Assembly: GCF_027622855.1 (NCBI RefSeq)
Contig: NZ_JAPZVR010000001.1
Coordinates: 455,282 to 511,104 of the forward strand
Source of the DNA: Glycomyces algeriensis
GTDB lineage: Bacteria; Actinomycetota; Actinomycetes; Mycobacteriales; Micromonosporaceae
DNA length: 55,823 bases
Direction of reading: 5' to 3'
A program made the position numbers and the translations under genes. Position 1 is the stretch's first letter. Every line of letters starts with the position of its first letter. The notes under the pieces were generated by a model. The model was given only the letters and a program-made list of their open reading frames with translations. It was not told the DNA's origin and ran no database searches. Positions 8,103 to 15,571 of this stretch are shown here, piece by piece.

Positions 8103-8897
8103 ATGCATGGCGAGCGAGCACCCCGGCCGACCGCGCTCATCACCGGCGGCGCGTCCGGCATCGGCGCCGCGTTCGCCAGGGCGCTCGCGGCCGAGGGGTA
8201 CCGCCTCGTCCTCGTGGACCGCGATCACGAACGGCTGCAGGCCTTCGCGGCCTCGCTCGACGCCGAGACCATCACCGCGGACCTCACCGACGAAGGCGCG
8301 ATCGCCAAGGTCGAGGAGCGCTGCCGGACGGGCCTCGACCTGCTGGTGAACAACGCCGGGTTCGGCCACCCCACGGAATTCCTCGACACCTCGGCGGCGG
8401 CCGAGATCGCGATGTCGCGGGTCCACGTGGAAGCCGTCCTGCGGCTCACGATCGCCGCCCTGCCCGCCATGATCGCGCGCGGCGCCGGCGGCGTCGTCAA
8501 CACCGGCTCGGTCCTCGGGTTCTTCCCCAGTTCGACCTACTCGGCCTCGAAGGCCTGGGTCATCAACTTCAGCCAGTCCGCGCACACCAAGGCGCGGCCG
8601 CACGGCGTCAATGTCACCGTGCTCTGCCCGGGTTTCACGCGCACCGGGTTCCACGACACCGCCGGGATGAACATGGCGAAGGTCCCGGGCTTCCTGTGGC
8701 TCGACGCGGACACCCTGGTCAAGGGCGCTCTGCGGGACTGGCGCCGAGGCCGGGCGGTGAGCATTCCCGGCTGGCACAACAAGGTCATCACGGCGCTCAG
8801 CCGACTCCTGCCGATGCGCCTGATCCTCCGCATCCACGCGGGCGGCGGCAAGGGCTCCATGGCCGTGCGCGCGGCGGCCCCCGGCGGGCCGCGCTAG
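8103..8897 (+). CDS. Short-chain dehydrogenase/reductase (SDR)
   Basis: 264-aa classical SDR oxidoreductase. It has the NAD(P)-binding motif TGGASGIG at residues 14-21, the NNAG motif near residue 82, and an active site with an upstream Ser (TGSVLG) and YSASK. The C-terminal region (LSRLLPMRLILRIHAGG) is slightly hydrophobic and resembles membrane-associated SDRs of the DltE/YqjQ type that act on lipid or carbonyl substrates. It has its own leaderless promoter and terminator separation, so functional coupling to the rhamnogalacturonan genes is uncertain. Substrate is unknown. Confidence 0.85.
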   Translation: MHGERAPRPTALITGGASGIGAAFARALAAEGYRLVLVDRDHERLQAFAASLDAETITADLTDEGAIAKVEERCRTGLDLLVNNAGFGHPTEFLDTSAAAEIAMSRVHVEAVLRLTIAALPAMIARGAGGVVNTGSVLGFFPSSTYSASKAWVINFSQSAHTKARPHGVNVTVLCPGFTRTGFHDTAGMNMAKVPGFLWLDADTLVKGALRDWRRGRAVSIPGWHNKVITALSRLLPMRLILRIHAGGGKGSMAVRAAAPGGPR

Positions 8898-8966
8898 CCC
8901 GGCGCAGGAGGCCCCCGAACTTGACACACCGGCACTGAGCGGGAATCATGGGTTTACGTAACCGTT

Positions 8967-8982
8967 CTTGAAACTGTTTAAC
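8967..8982. promoter_or_regulatory. LacI-type operator, copy 3 (probable autoregulatory site)
   Basis: CTTGAAACTGTTTAAC matches the 6656 operator at 12 of 16 positions and ends 13 nt before the regulator's start codon. A candidate promoter lies upstream: TTGACA (8921-8926), 17-bp spacer, AATCAT (8944-8949). The weaker match would give partial autorepression. Confidence 0.5.
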
Positions 8983-8995
8983 CGAGGTGGATACT

Positions 8996-10066
8996 TTGGC
9001 GCGCAAAGCGAGTGCTTCGGGCGACGGGACGCGCCACACCACCATCCGCGAGGTGGCCGAGCGGGCCGGCGTCTCGGTCGCCACCGTCTCGCGCATCCTC
9101 TCGGGCACCTACCCTGCCGCGCCCGCCACCCGCAGCAAGGTCATGCGCGCCGTCGAGGAGCTCGACTACGTCGCCAACCACCACGCCCGCGCCCTCCAGG
9201 GGACCACCCGCAAGAGCATCGCCATCATCGTGAACTCGGTGATCTCCCCGCACTACGCCCATGTGGCCCAAGGGGTCCAGACCCAGGCCGCCGAGGACAG
9301 CCGCCTGTGCCAGATCGGCACCACCGGCGGCGACGCCGAGCGCGAGCTCGCCATGGTCCAGTTCATGCGCGAGCAGCACCCCGAGGCCGTGATCCTCGTC
9401 GGGAACGTGAACGCCGACGCCGAGTACCGCGCCCGCATGAGCCGGTACGCGCACGCGCTCGCGGCCATCGGCTCCCGCCTGGTGCTCTGCGGCCGGCCCC
9501 CGCTCGGGCCCGACGTGCCGGCCGTGGTCGTGGAGTACGACAACACCGGTGGCGCGTTCGCGGCCACGAGCCACCTGCTCTCCAACGGCCACAAGCGCAT
9601 CCTGTACCTGGGCCGCCGCGACGGCTTCACGACGGCGGACGCCCGGATCGAGGGCTACCGCAAGGCCCTAGCGGCGTACGGCGCCGAGCACGACCCCGGC
9701 CTGGAGGTCGACGGCACCTTCGAGCGCTTCGAGGGCTACCGGATGATGAAGGAGCGCCTGGCCGCCGGGCCGCCGGACTACACGGCGATCTTCGCCGGCA
9801 ACGACCAGATCGCGGCGGGCGCCCGCCAGGCCCTCCTCGAACAGGGCCTCCGCGTACCCGAGGACCTCTCCATGGTCGGCTTCGACGACCTGCCCCCGGC
9901 CGCCGACATCGACCTGACCACCGTCTACCAGCCCCATGAGGAACTGGGCCGCACCGCGGTGCGCCTCGCACTCGAGCACGCCCGCCAAGGCGGCCCGCCC
10001 CCGCACACGGTCCTCGGCACCCACCTCGTACTCCGCGGCTCGGTCCGCCCGCGCGTCGCGAACTAG
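8996..10066 (+). CDS. LacI-family transcriptional regulator of the rhamnogalacturonan locus
   Basis: 356-aa repressor. I place the start at TTG 8996, preceded by GAGGTGG with 5-nt spacing; GTG 8987 is an alternative. The N-terminal helix-turn-helix reads TIREVAERAGVSVATVSRIL, followed by the hinge region (YVANHHARALQG). The remainder is a periplasmic-binding-protein-like effector domain with IAIIVNSVISPHYAHVAQG near the start and SMVGFDDLPPAADIDLTTV near the end. Three matching operators in its neighbourhood (2849, 6656, 8967) make it the likely local regulator. The inducer is probably a lyase product, which is inferred. Its stop overlaps the convergent hydrolase stop in a shared CTAG. Confidence 0.92.
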   Translation: MARKASASGDGTRHTTIREVAERAGVSVATVSRILSGTYPAAPATRSKVMRAVEELDYVANHHARALQGTTRKSIAIIVNSVISPHYAHVAQGVQTQAAEDSRLCQIGTTGGDAERELAMVQFMREQHPEAVILVGNVNADAEYRARMSRYAHALAAIGSRLVLCGRPPLGPDVPAVVVEYDNTGGAFAATSHLLSNGHKRILYLGRRDGFTTADARIEGYRKALAAYGAEHDPGLEVDGTFERFEGYRMMKERLAAGPPDYTAIFAGNDQIAAGARQALLEQGLRVPEDLSMVGFDDLPPAADIDLTTVYQPHEELGRTAVRLALEHARQGGPPPHTVLGTHLVLRGSVRPRVAN

Positions 10067-10962
10067 CGCTCGGCCGCCCGCGGCGATCGCGAGGCGGTCG
10101 CCCTGATCTCGTCCGCGTAGCACTCCCACATCGCCGGCGGGATGTCGTGGCCGACGCCCGGGACGATGACGAGCCGGGCACCGGGGACGGCGTTCGCGAG
10201 GTCCCGCGCCGCCGAAGTGCGCAGCAGCTGGTCGGCGTCGCCGTGCATCACCGTGACCGGGAGCCGGAGCTCGGCGAGGCCGCCGCCGTTCCAATGCGCG
10301 CCCAGCTGGCGGCCCATGGTCTTCGGATCCTGGAGGGAGCTCACCTCGTCGCGCTCGATGCGCGCCAGCGCCTCCGCCTCGTCGAACGGGTAGCCCGGTG
10401 AGGCGAGCGCTCGCGAGACGGCCATCGAGAGGGCGATGTCGCCTTCGCGCGTCTCGGGGAACTTCAGGCGCGCCATCTTCGCGACGAAGCCGAAGCGGAT
10501 GTACCGCAGGAGCTTGAGGCTCCCGGCGTCGCTCGAGACCGCGGCCGAGGAGACGAAGCTGCGCACCCGGTCCGGATGGCGCAGGGCGATGCGCTGCACC
10601 CGCAGGCCGCCGTTGGAGTGGCCGAAGAGGTGGGCCGAGTCCCAGCCGAGGGCGTCCATGACCGCCGCGGCGTCGTCCGCGACGTCCTCGCCGGTGTAGG
10701 CGGGGGCGCGCTTGCGGAAGAGCGCCGTCACAGGGTAGGCGGTCTCGGGGAAGTGCGTGGACTGCCCGGCGTCGCGGTTGTCGAAGGACGCCACGTGGAA
10801 CCCGCGCTCGACGAGGGCCGCGATGAGGCCCGGCGGCCACCAGAAGCGGCTCACCGCCGAGCCCATGACGAGCAGCAGCGGCTCGCCGCCGGCGCCGCCG
10901 TGATCCTCGTAGGCGAGTTCGACCATGCCGTTGCGGGCGTAGCCGGTGGGGGTCTGGCTCAT
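10063..10962 (-). CDS. Alpha/beta-hydrolase fold protein
   Basis: 299-aa soluble hydrolase. It shows the HG-type oxyanion region replaced by LVMGSAVSRFWW, a strand-turn DNRDAGQST, the nucleophile elbow GHSNGG (Ser nucleophile near residue 116) and a C-terminal GVGHDIPP containing the catalytic His. This pattern is shared with esterase-like proteins near aclacinomycin methylesterase RdmC. GAGGAGC precedes the ATG. It is divergently transcribed from a TetR gene across an 82-bp region with a large inverted repeat, so it is probably the repressed target. Substrate is unknown; hydrolysis of a small ester or lactone is likely. Confidence 0.87.
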   Translation of the reverse strand: MSQTPTGYARNGMVELAYEDHGGAGGEPLLLVMGSAVSRFWWPPGLIAALVERGFHVASFDNRDAGQSTHFPETAYPVTALFRKRAPAYTGEDVADDAAAVMDALGWDSAHLFGHSNGGLRVQRIALRHPDRVRSFVSSAAVSSDAGSLKLLRYIRFGFVAKMARLKFPETREGDIALSMAVSRALASPGYPFDEAEALARIERDEVSSLQDPKTMGRQLGAHWNGGGLAELRLPVTVMHGDADQLLRTSAARDLANAVPGARLVIVPGVGHDIPPAMWECYADEIRATASRSPRAAER

Positions 10963-10980
10963 GGCTCCTCCTCGGAGTTC

Positions 10981-11025
10981 GCGAACACTGTTCTCGAACT
11001 ATAGCGCTTCGAGTACACTGTTCGC
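10981..11025. promoter_or_regulatory. Paired TetR operators with overlapping divergent promoters
   Basis: Two 18-bp arms, GCGAACACTGTTCTCGAA (10981-10998) and TTCGAGTACACTGTTCGC (11008-11025), form an inverted repeat matching at 16 of 18 positions around a 9-bp spacer. Each arm contains a smaller palindrome around GAACACTGTTC. A rightward -10 TACACT (11014-11019) and a leftward -10 TATAGT (11003-10998) lie inside the repeat, so binding would block both genes. Confidence 0.75.
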
Positions 11026-11044
11026 AAATACCCGGAGGAGTGAC

Positions 11045-11893
11045 ATGACCGACGTGATCTGGCTGCGACCCGAGCGCGCCGCCACCGGCCGACCCGCCGC
11101 GCACGACCGCGCCGAGATCACGGCCGCCGCGATTGCGGTGGCCGACCGCGGCGGTCTCGACGCGGTGTCCATGCGCAGCATCGCGGTCGAACTCGGCACC
11201 GGCGCGGCCTCGCTCTACCGCTACGTCTCCAGCCGCGACGACCTGCTCGACCTCATGATCGACGCGACCGCCGCCGAATGCCGCCTCGAACCGCCCACCG
11301 GCGACCCGGTCGCCGACCTCGTGGCCGTCGCCGAGGGCCTGCACGAGGTCATGATGCGCCACCCCTGGCTCCCGGAGCTGGCGGTCACCCGCCCGGCCCT
11401 CGGCCCCGGCGGGGTGGCGGTGCTCGACCACGTGCTCGACGTCCTCGCCGACCACCCTGGCGACGCCACTGCGAAGCTCGAGGTCTTCGCCCTCCTCAAC
11501 GCCCTCGTGGCCACCTTCGCGCGCAACGAGCTCGCCGCCGCCGACCAGTCCGGCAGGGCCGTCGCGTACCTGAGCCACGTGGCCGCCGGCGGCGAGCGCC
11601 CGCGCGTCTCCGCGCTCTTCGACGAACTGTCCACAGCGGACCCCGATCCGCGGGGCCGCCGCATCACGGCGCTGGCGGCGCTCCTGTCCGGCCTGCTCGG
11701 CGGACGGGCCTTACGCCTCGGGAATCCAGTTCCCGTGCAGGCCGAGCGGCACGCGCGCCGGCAGGTGGACCCGGGCGAGCGGTTCGCCGGCGAAGTCCTG
11801 CGCGGCGAGGATGACCAGGTCCGCCGCGCCGCGCTCGGGATCGTGGACGTAGAGCAGGTTGTAGCCGTCGTCTTCGGCTGCGGCCGTTGCTGA
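11045..11893 (+). CDS. TetR-family regulator with a C-terminal antisense extension
   Basis: ORF of 282 aa; ATG is preceded by GGAGGAG. Residues 20-65 hold the TetR DNA-binding domain (EITAAAIAVADRGGLDAVSM, then helix 3 with LGTGAASLYRYVSSRDDLL). The TetR_C-like ligand domain follows and would normally end near residue 220 (ITALAALLSGLLGG). No stop occurs there. The frame continues 183 bp into the antisense of the carotenoid oxygenase 3' end, adding about 60 residues with no TetR character, and stops at the first TCA codon of that gene. It probably represses itself and the divergent hydrolase. Stop loss or a sequence error should be considered. Confidence 0.8.
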   Translation: MTDVIWLRPERAATGRPAAHDRAEITAAAIAVADRGGLDAVSMRSIAVELGTGAASLYRYVSSRDDLLDLMIDATAAECRLEPPTGDPVADLVAVAEGLHEVMMRHPWLPELAVTRPALGPGGVAVLDHVLDVLADHPGDATAKLEVFALLNALVATFARNELAAADQSGRAVAYLSHVAAGGERPRVSALFDELSTADPDPRGRRITALAALLSGLLGGRALRLGNPVPVQAERHARRQVDPGERFAGEVLRGEDDQVRRAALGIVDVEQVVAVVFGCGRC

Positions 11894-13078
11894 GGGCACG
11901 AACACGGTCTCGCCCGCGGCGGCGTCGCGGCCGAACTCGTGCGCCTCGGTGGTCCCAGCGACGAGGTCGTGCTTGAGGACCGCGTTGGAGAACCCCTCGT
12001 CGGGGCGGTCGGCGTCGATCGTGCTCGGCGCCGCGTACAGCTCGGTCGAGGCCGTGTACCCGTACCGGTAGGGGCGACCGGAGTACCGCCCGTTGAGCCG
12101 CGGGAAGTCCTGGGGCCGGTCGTGCAGGAGCTCGGTGCGGGCCTTCCCTGCCGCGAGGTCGAGGGTCCAGCGCTCGAGGACGGGGCGTCCGCCGCCGATG
12201 TCGGCGATGTCGAACCGGCCGGGGTGCCAGGCCACGTCGACCACGATGGACCCGGCCTCCTCGAAGGCGTTGAGCGTGTGGCCGACCATGCCCGGCGGCA
12301 GGTCGATCCATTGCACGGCACCGCCTGCGCGGGGCATGACCCCGACCTGAGAGGGCAGCTCCGGGTTCCACCCGAACGGCACGCCGGTCGCCAGGCGCTG
12401 CGGGTCGAACACCACCGGCGAGGTGTAGATGAGCACGTAGTGCTCGGTCAGGCCGAAGTCGTGCATGTACGGGAGCGTGGGCGCGGGAATGTTCGTCACC
12501 CGCTCGGCGGTGCCGCCGGGGGAGAAGACGATGTGCTGGAGGAAGTCGGCGCCGTAGCGGAACGCGAGGGAGTGCATCTCGCCGGTTCGGTGGTCGAACT
12601 TGGTGTGGGCGTTGGCGGTGAAGCCCTCGGGGGTCGCGCCGAGGTCGCAGGGGCCGACGGTCTCCAGTTCGGGGGTGAGCTCGTAGGGGGCGATCCCGCC
12701 CTCGATGAGGGCGTAGACGCGGCCGCCGTGCCCGGCGACCTGGACGTTCGGGGCGAAGTCGAACCGCTCGTCGAACCCCGCCTCGGCGGTGCGGCCGCGG
12801 CGCGGCTCGCCGAGCCGGTCCGCGACCGAGGCCGAGCGGATCCAGCGGTTGCGGTACCACTCGGCGCGGCCGTCGCGCAGCCGCACGCCGTGGACCATGC
12901 CCTCGCCGAGGGTCCAGATGTGGGCCGAGGCGTCCTCGAGGCCGAGCGGATTGGGGCCGATGCGGAGGTAGCGGCCGTTGAGGTCGGCGGGGATCGCGCC
13001 GCTCACCGGGAGGTCGTAGGCCGTGACCTCCTCGGTGACGGGCGCGAAGTTGCCGCGGGTGTATCGCTCGGGGCGCAT
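11711..13078 (-). CDS. Carotenoid cleavage oxygenase family protein
   Basis: 455-aa member of the RPE65/carotenoid oxygenase family of non-haem Fe(II) dioxygenases, which split polyene or stilbene-like double bonds. The start ATG at 13078 has GAGAGGA upstream; the longer open frame to 13645 is antisense to a TetR gene. Family motifs in order: DLNGRYLRIGPNPL near residue 30, TANAHTKFDHRTGEMHS with an iron-ligand His, MHDFGLTEHY with another His, and the terminal GLHGNWIP containing the fourth His. No signal peptide is seen. It is divergent from a TetR gene with a 35-bp operator. Whether its substrate is a carotenoid or a lignin-derived stilbene cannot be told. Confidence 0.9.
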   Translation of the reverse strand: MRPERYTRGNFAPVTEEVTAYDLPVSGAIPADLNGRYLRIGPNPLGLEDASAHIWTLGEGMVHGVRLRDGRAEWYRNRWIRSASVADRLGEPRRGRTAEAGFDERFDFAPNVQVAGHGGRVYALIEGGIAPYELTPELETVGPCDLGATPEGFTANAHTKFDHRTGEMHSLAFRYGADFLQHIVFSPGGTAERVTNIPAPTLPYMHDFGLTEHYVLIYTSPVVFDPQRLATGVPFGWNPELPSQVGVMPRAGGAVQWIDLPPGMVGHTLNAFEEAGSIVVDVAWHPGRFDIADIGGGRPVLERWTLDLAAGKARTELLHDRPQDFPRLNGRYSGRPYRYGYTASTELYAAPSTIDADRPDEGFSNAVLKHDLVAGTTEAHEFGRDAAAGETVFVPSATAAAEDDGYNLLYVHDPERGAADLVILAAQDFAGEPLARVHLPARVPLGLHGNWIPEA

Positions 13079-13112
13079 GGGGGTCCTCTCTGGTGCGACG
13101 CGGGAACGCGTC

Positions 13113-13147
13113 GATTTATACAAACGTATCATACGAATGTATAAATC
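13113..13147. promoter_or_regulatory. 35-bp palindromic TetR operator
   Basis: GATTTATACAAACGTAT (13113-13129) and ATACGAATGTATAAATC (13131-13147) are inverted arms matching at 15 of 17 positions around a single central C. The AT-rich palindrome lies between the carotenoid oxygenase and TetR starts and covers the expected -35 region of the TetR promoter. Confidence 0.85.
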
Positions 13148-13159
13148 CAGGACGCCCGC

Positions 13160-13165
13160 TAGGAT
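13160..13165 (+). promoter_or_regulatory. -10 box of a leaderless TetR transcript
   Basis: TAGGAT is followed by 6 nt and then the ATG at 13172, without a ribosome-binding site. The palindromic operator ends 12 nt upstream. Confidence 0.55.
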
Positions 13166-13171
13166 CGCCGC

Positions 13172-13720
13172 ATGGGACACCGAGAGGACCTGCTCGAAGG
13201 CGCGAAGCGGTGCCTCGTCGAGCGCGGCTACAGCCGGACCACCGCCCGCGACATCGTCGAGGCCTCGCACACCAACCTGGGGTCCATCGGATACCACTAC
13301 GGCACCAAGGACAAGCTGCTGCTGCAGGCCATGGTCGAGATGTCGGGGGAGCTGGCCGAGCGGATGATGGCGGTCGACCCGGGCGCGGGGGACGCCGCCT
13401 CGCGGCTGCTCGCGTTCTGGGAGGGCATGATCGCGTCCTTCCGCACCGACCCCGGCCTGTGGCGGGCCAACCTCGAGATCCTCGTCCAGACCCTGCACGA
13501 CCCGGAGCTGCGGACCCGCCTCGCCGACACCCAGGAGCGCGCCCGCGACGGGCTCGGGCGCCACCTCACCCCTGACGCGGGGAACTCGCGCCGCGCCGCC
13601 GGCTCCCTCCACTTCGCCCTCATCATGGGCGTGATGACCCAGCACCTCATCGACCCCGACCGCGCCCCTAGCGCCGCGGAGGTCGTGGACGGTCTGCGGG
13701 CCCTTTCTGGTTCAGCGTGA
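13172..13720 (+). CDS. TetR-family regulator beside the carotenoid oxygenase
   Basis: 182-aa repressor of normal family length. The DNA-binding domain spans residues 1-50 (LLEGAKRCLVERGYSRTTAR, then SHTNLGSIGYHYGTKDKLL). The C-terminal domain contains LWRANLEILVQTLHDPELR, as in TetR_C subfamilies. Its promoter region holds the 35-bp palindrome shared with the divergent oxygenase gene, so it very likely represses both and responds to an oxygenase substrate or related ligand. The 3' end overlaps the convergent FAD monooxygenase by 9 bp. Confidence 0.9.
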   Translation: MGHREDLLEGAKRCLVERGYSRTTARDIVEASHTNLGSIGYHYGTKDKLLLQAMVEMSGELAERMMAVDPGAGDAASRLLAFWEGMIASFRTDPGLWRANLEILVQTLHDPELRTRLADTQERARDGLGRHLTPDAGNSRRAAGSLHFALIMGVMTQHLIDPDRAPSAAEVVDGLRALSGSA

Positions 13721-14884
13721 CTTCCTGATCGACCGCTCCACCAGCTGCCGCACGCCCGGGAGCGTGATGGACCGCATCATCATGTCGCTCAACCAGACGT
13801 GGCACCGCGTGGGCGGCGCGAACCGGGCGATCCCCTTGCGCGCCAAGGCTTGGCGCTTTTCAGCCTCGGGACGCAGCCGCGACTCCCATTCGGCGAGCGC
13901 CGCGGGGACGTCCGCGCCGTGCCGCTCCAGGCTCCCGCCGAGCGCATCCGCGCCCGAGATCGCCAGGCCCGCACCGTAACCGGCGAAGAGCGTCACGCAC
14001 CACGCCGCGTCGCCGAGGAGCACGACCCGGCCGTCGCTCCAGGAGTCCATGCGGATCTGGGCCACCGAGTCGAAGTAGGCGCCGTGGTCCTCCCGGAGCT
14101 GCTCCAAGGCCTCGGGCACGCCGCCGCCGAGGTCCCCGAAGGCCTCGCCGAGCGCGGCGGCCGGCCCGCGCGCGAGGTCCGCTCCGGTGTCGGCGCTGCG
14201 GTAGGCGAAGAACGCCGACGAGCGGCCGGGGCCGAGGTTGATGACGGCCGCGGTGCGGTGCGGGCCGATGAACGTGGTGCCGCTGCCTTCCGCGAGGCCC
14301 TGCGGGACCCGGCGCAGCGGGAAGGCCCCGACCATGTGGTCGAGGTCGACCCGGAACGCCGCCTCCTCGCCGAAGACGAGCCGCCGCACGTCCGAGTGCA
14401 GGCCGTCGGCGCCGACGAGCAGGTCGGCATGCTCCCGGGAGCCGTCGCTGAGGGTCGCGACGACCCCGTCCGCGTCCTGCGCGATCGCGGTGACCGTGGT
14501 GCCGAACCGGAACTCGGCCGTGGCCTCGACCGCCTCGAACAGCACGGTCTCCAGGTCGCCCCGGAACACCGACACCGCCCGCGCGCCCTGAGCGGCCTCC
14601 ACGATCGCCTGCGGCACCGTGAACTTGGCGCTGCCGTCCGCGCGCACGAGGACCGAGGTGAACGCGCCGAGGTCCCGCTTCGCCAACGCGGGCAGGAGGC
14701 CCAACCGCTCGACCGCGTCAAAGCCGCCGCCGATCAGGTTGAGCATGTACCCGCTGCTGCGCCGCGCAGGCGCGCGCTCGACCACGACCGCGCGCCAGCC
14801 CGCCCGGTGCAGCCGCAGCGCCGCCGCCAGTCCGGCGATCCCCGCCCCGACCACGACCGCCGTGCGCTTCCCGTACTCCGCCAT
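13712..14884 (-). CDS. FAD-dependent monooxygenase (PHBH/TetX-like)
   Basis: 390-aa single-component flavoprotein hydroxylase. It has the Rossmann motif GAGIAGLAAALRLHRAG near residue 13, followed by the acidic VVER strand end, the conserved DG pair (VGADGLHSDVR near residue 160) and the second FAD motif GRVVLLGDAAWC near 285. A C-terminal helical tail follows. GGAGG precedes the ATG. This group contains antibiotic- and aromatic-hydroxylating enzymes such as TetX and RdmE. It is divergent from a third TetR gene, with two palindromes between the genes. An inducible role in detoxifying or hydroxylating a small aromatic is plausible; the substrate is unknown. Confidence 0.88.
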   Translation of the reverse strand: MAEYGKRTAVVVGAGIAGLAAALRLHRAGWRAVVVERAPARRSSGYMLNLIGGGFDAVERLGLLPALAKRDLGAFTSVLVRADGSAKFTVPQAIVEAAQGARAVSVFRGDLETVLFEAVEATAEFRFGTTVTAIAQDADGVVATLSDGSREHADLLVGADGLHSDVRRLVFGEEAAFRVDLDHMVGAFPLRRVPQGLAEGSGTTFIGPHRTAAVINLGPGRSSAFFAYRSADTGADLARGPAAALGEAFGDLGGGVPEALEQLREDHGAYFDSVAQIRMDSWSDGRVVLLGDAAWCVTLFAGYGAGLAISGADALGGSLERHGADVPAALAEWESRLRPEAEKRQALARKGIARFAPPTRCHVWLSDMMMRSITLPGVRQLVERSIRKSR

Positions 14885-14900
14885 TGCCGCCTCCTTGGTT

Positions 14901-14937
14901 TGAACACGTGTTCATCATCAGTATGAACGATTGTTCA
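14901..14937. promoter_or_regulatory. Two TetR-type palindromic operators
   Basis: TGAACACGTGTTCA (14901-14914) is a perfect 14-bp palindrome, and TGAACGATTGTTCA (14924-14937) is a near-palindrome of the same TGAAC/GTTCA type. Their centres are 23 bp apart. They lie between the FAD monooxygenase and TetR starts. Confidence 0.8.
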
Positions 14938-14968
14938 AACTTGCGGCGAGGGGCCCTGCGCCGCCCGC

Positions 14969-14974
14969 TACACT
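14969..14974 (+). promoter_or_regulatory. -10 box of a leaderless TetR transcript
   Basis: TACACT followed by 6 nt and the GTG start at 14981; no Shine-Dalgarno sequence is present. It supports GTG 14981 as the true start. Confidence 0.5.
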
Positions 14975-14980
14975 GGGCCC

Positions 14981-15571
14981 GTGCCAAGAGGAGTCGCCAT
15001 TCCCGAGCTGCGCCAGCAGCTCTTCACCGCCGCCGAGCGCGTGATCCTCCGCGACGGCCCCGGCAGGCTCAGCGGCCGCGCCGTCACCACCGAAGCCCGC
15101 GTCGCCGCCGGACTCCTCTACGCCCACTTCGCCGACCTCGACGACTTCCTCGCCGCCTACGCCGTCGACCGCTCCTTCGTCGTCACAGCCGCTGCCGGCC
15201 GCCTCTCCGCACGCGCCGGGACCGGCGACCCCGCCGCGAACCTGGCCGACGCCCTCCTCGCCATCCCCCGTGAGCCCCTCGCCGCGCTCGCGCGCCTCCT
15301 CGTCCTCCGGCCCGACCTCGCCCGGCGAGTCCACGACGTCCTCGGCGAGGCCACCGCCCTCGACGCGATCGAGCAGGCCGCCGCCGCGTACCTCGCCGCC
15401 GAACGCGGCCTCGGCCGCCTCGCCGCGGGCACCGACACCGAAGCGATCGCCTTGGCCCTCACCGGCACCCTCCACCACCTGGCCCTCACCGGCGACGACC
15501 CCGACCGACTCCGGCCCGCGATCACCGCGCTGGCCGGCGCAACCGCGAACGAACGGAGTGGCAATGGCTGA
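14981..15571 (+). CDS. TetR-family regulator beside the FAD monooxygenase
   Basis: 196-aa regulator. The N-terminal DNA-binding domain reads LRQQLFTAAERVILRDG, then GRAVTTEARVAAGLLYAHFADLDDFL with the usual recognition-helix YAHF variant. The remainder is an Ala/Leu-rich helical ligand domain. The GTG start lacks a ribosome site but sits 6 nt after a -10 box. Two TGAAC-type palindromes upstream are its likely operators. Its 3' end overlaps the next gene by 8 bp, so TetR, the DUF89 phosphatase and the esterase appear to form one operon under its own control. Confidence 0.85.
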   Translation: MPRGVAIPELRQQLFTAAERVILRDGPGRLSGRAVTTEARVAAGLLYAHFADLDDFLAAYAVDRSFVVTAAAGRLSARAGTGDPAANLADALLAIPREPLAALARLLVLRPDLARRVHDVLGEATALDAIEQAAAAYLAAERGLGRLAAGTDTEAIALALTGTLHHLALTGDDPDRLRPAITALAGATANERSGNG

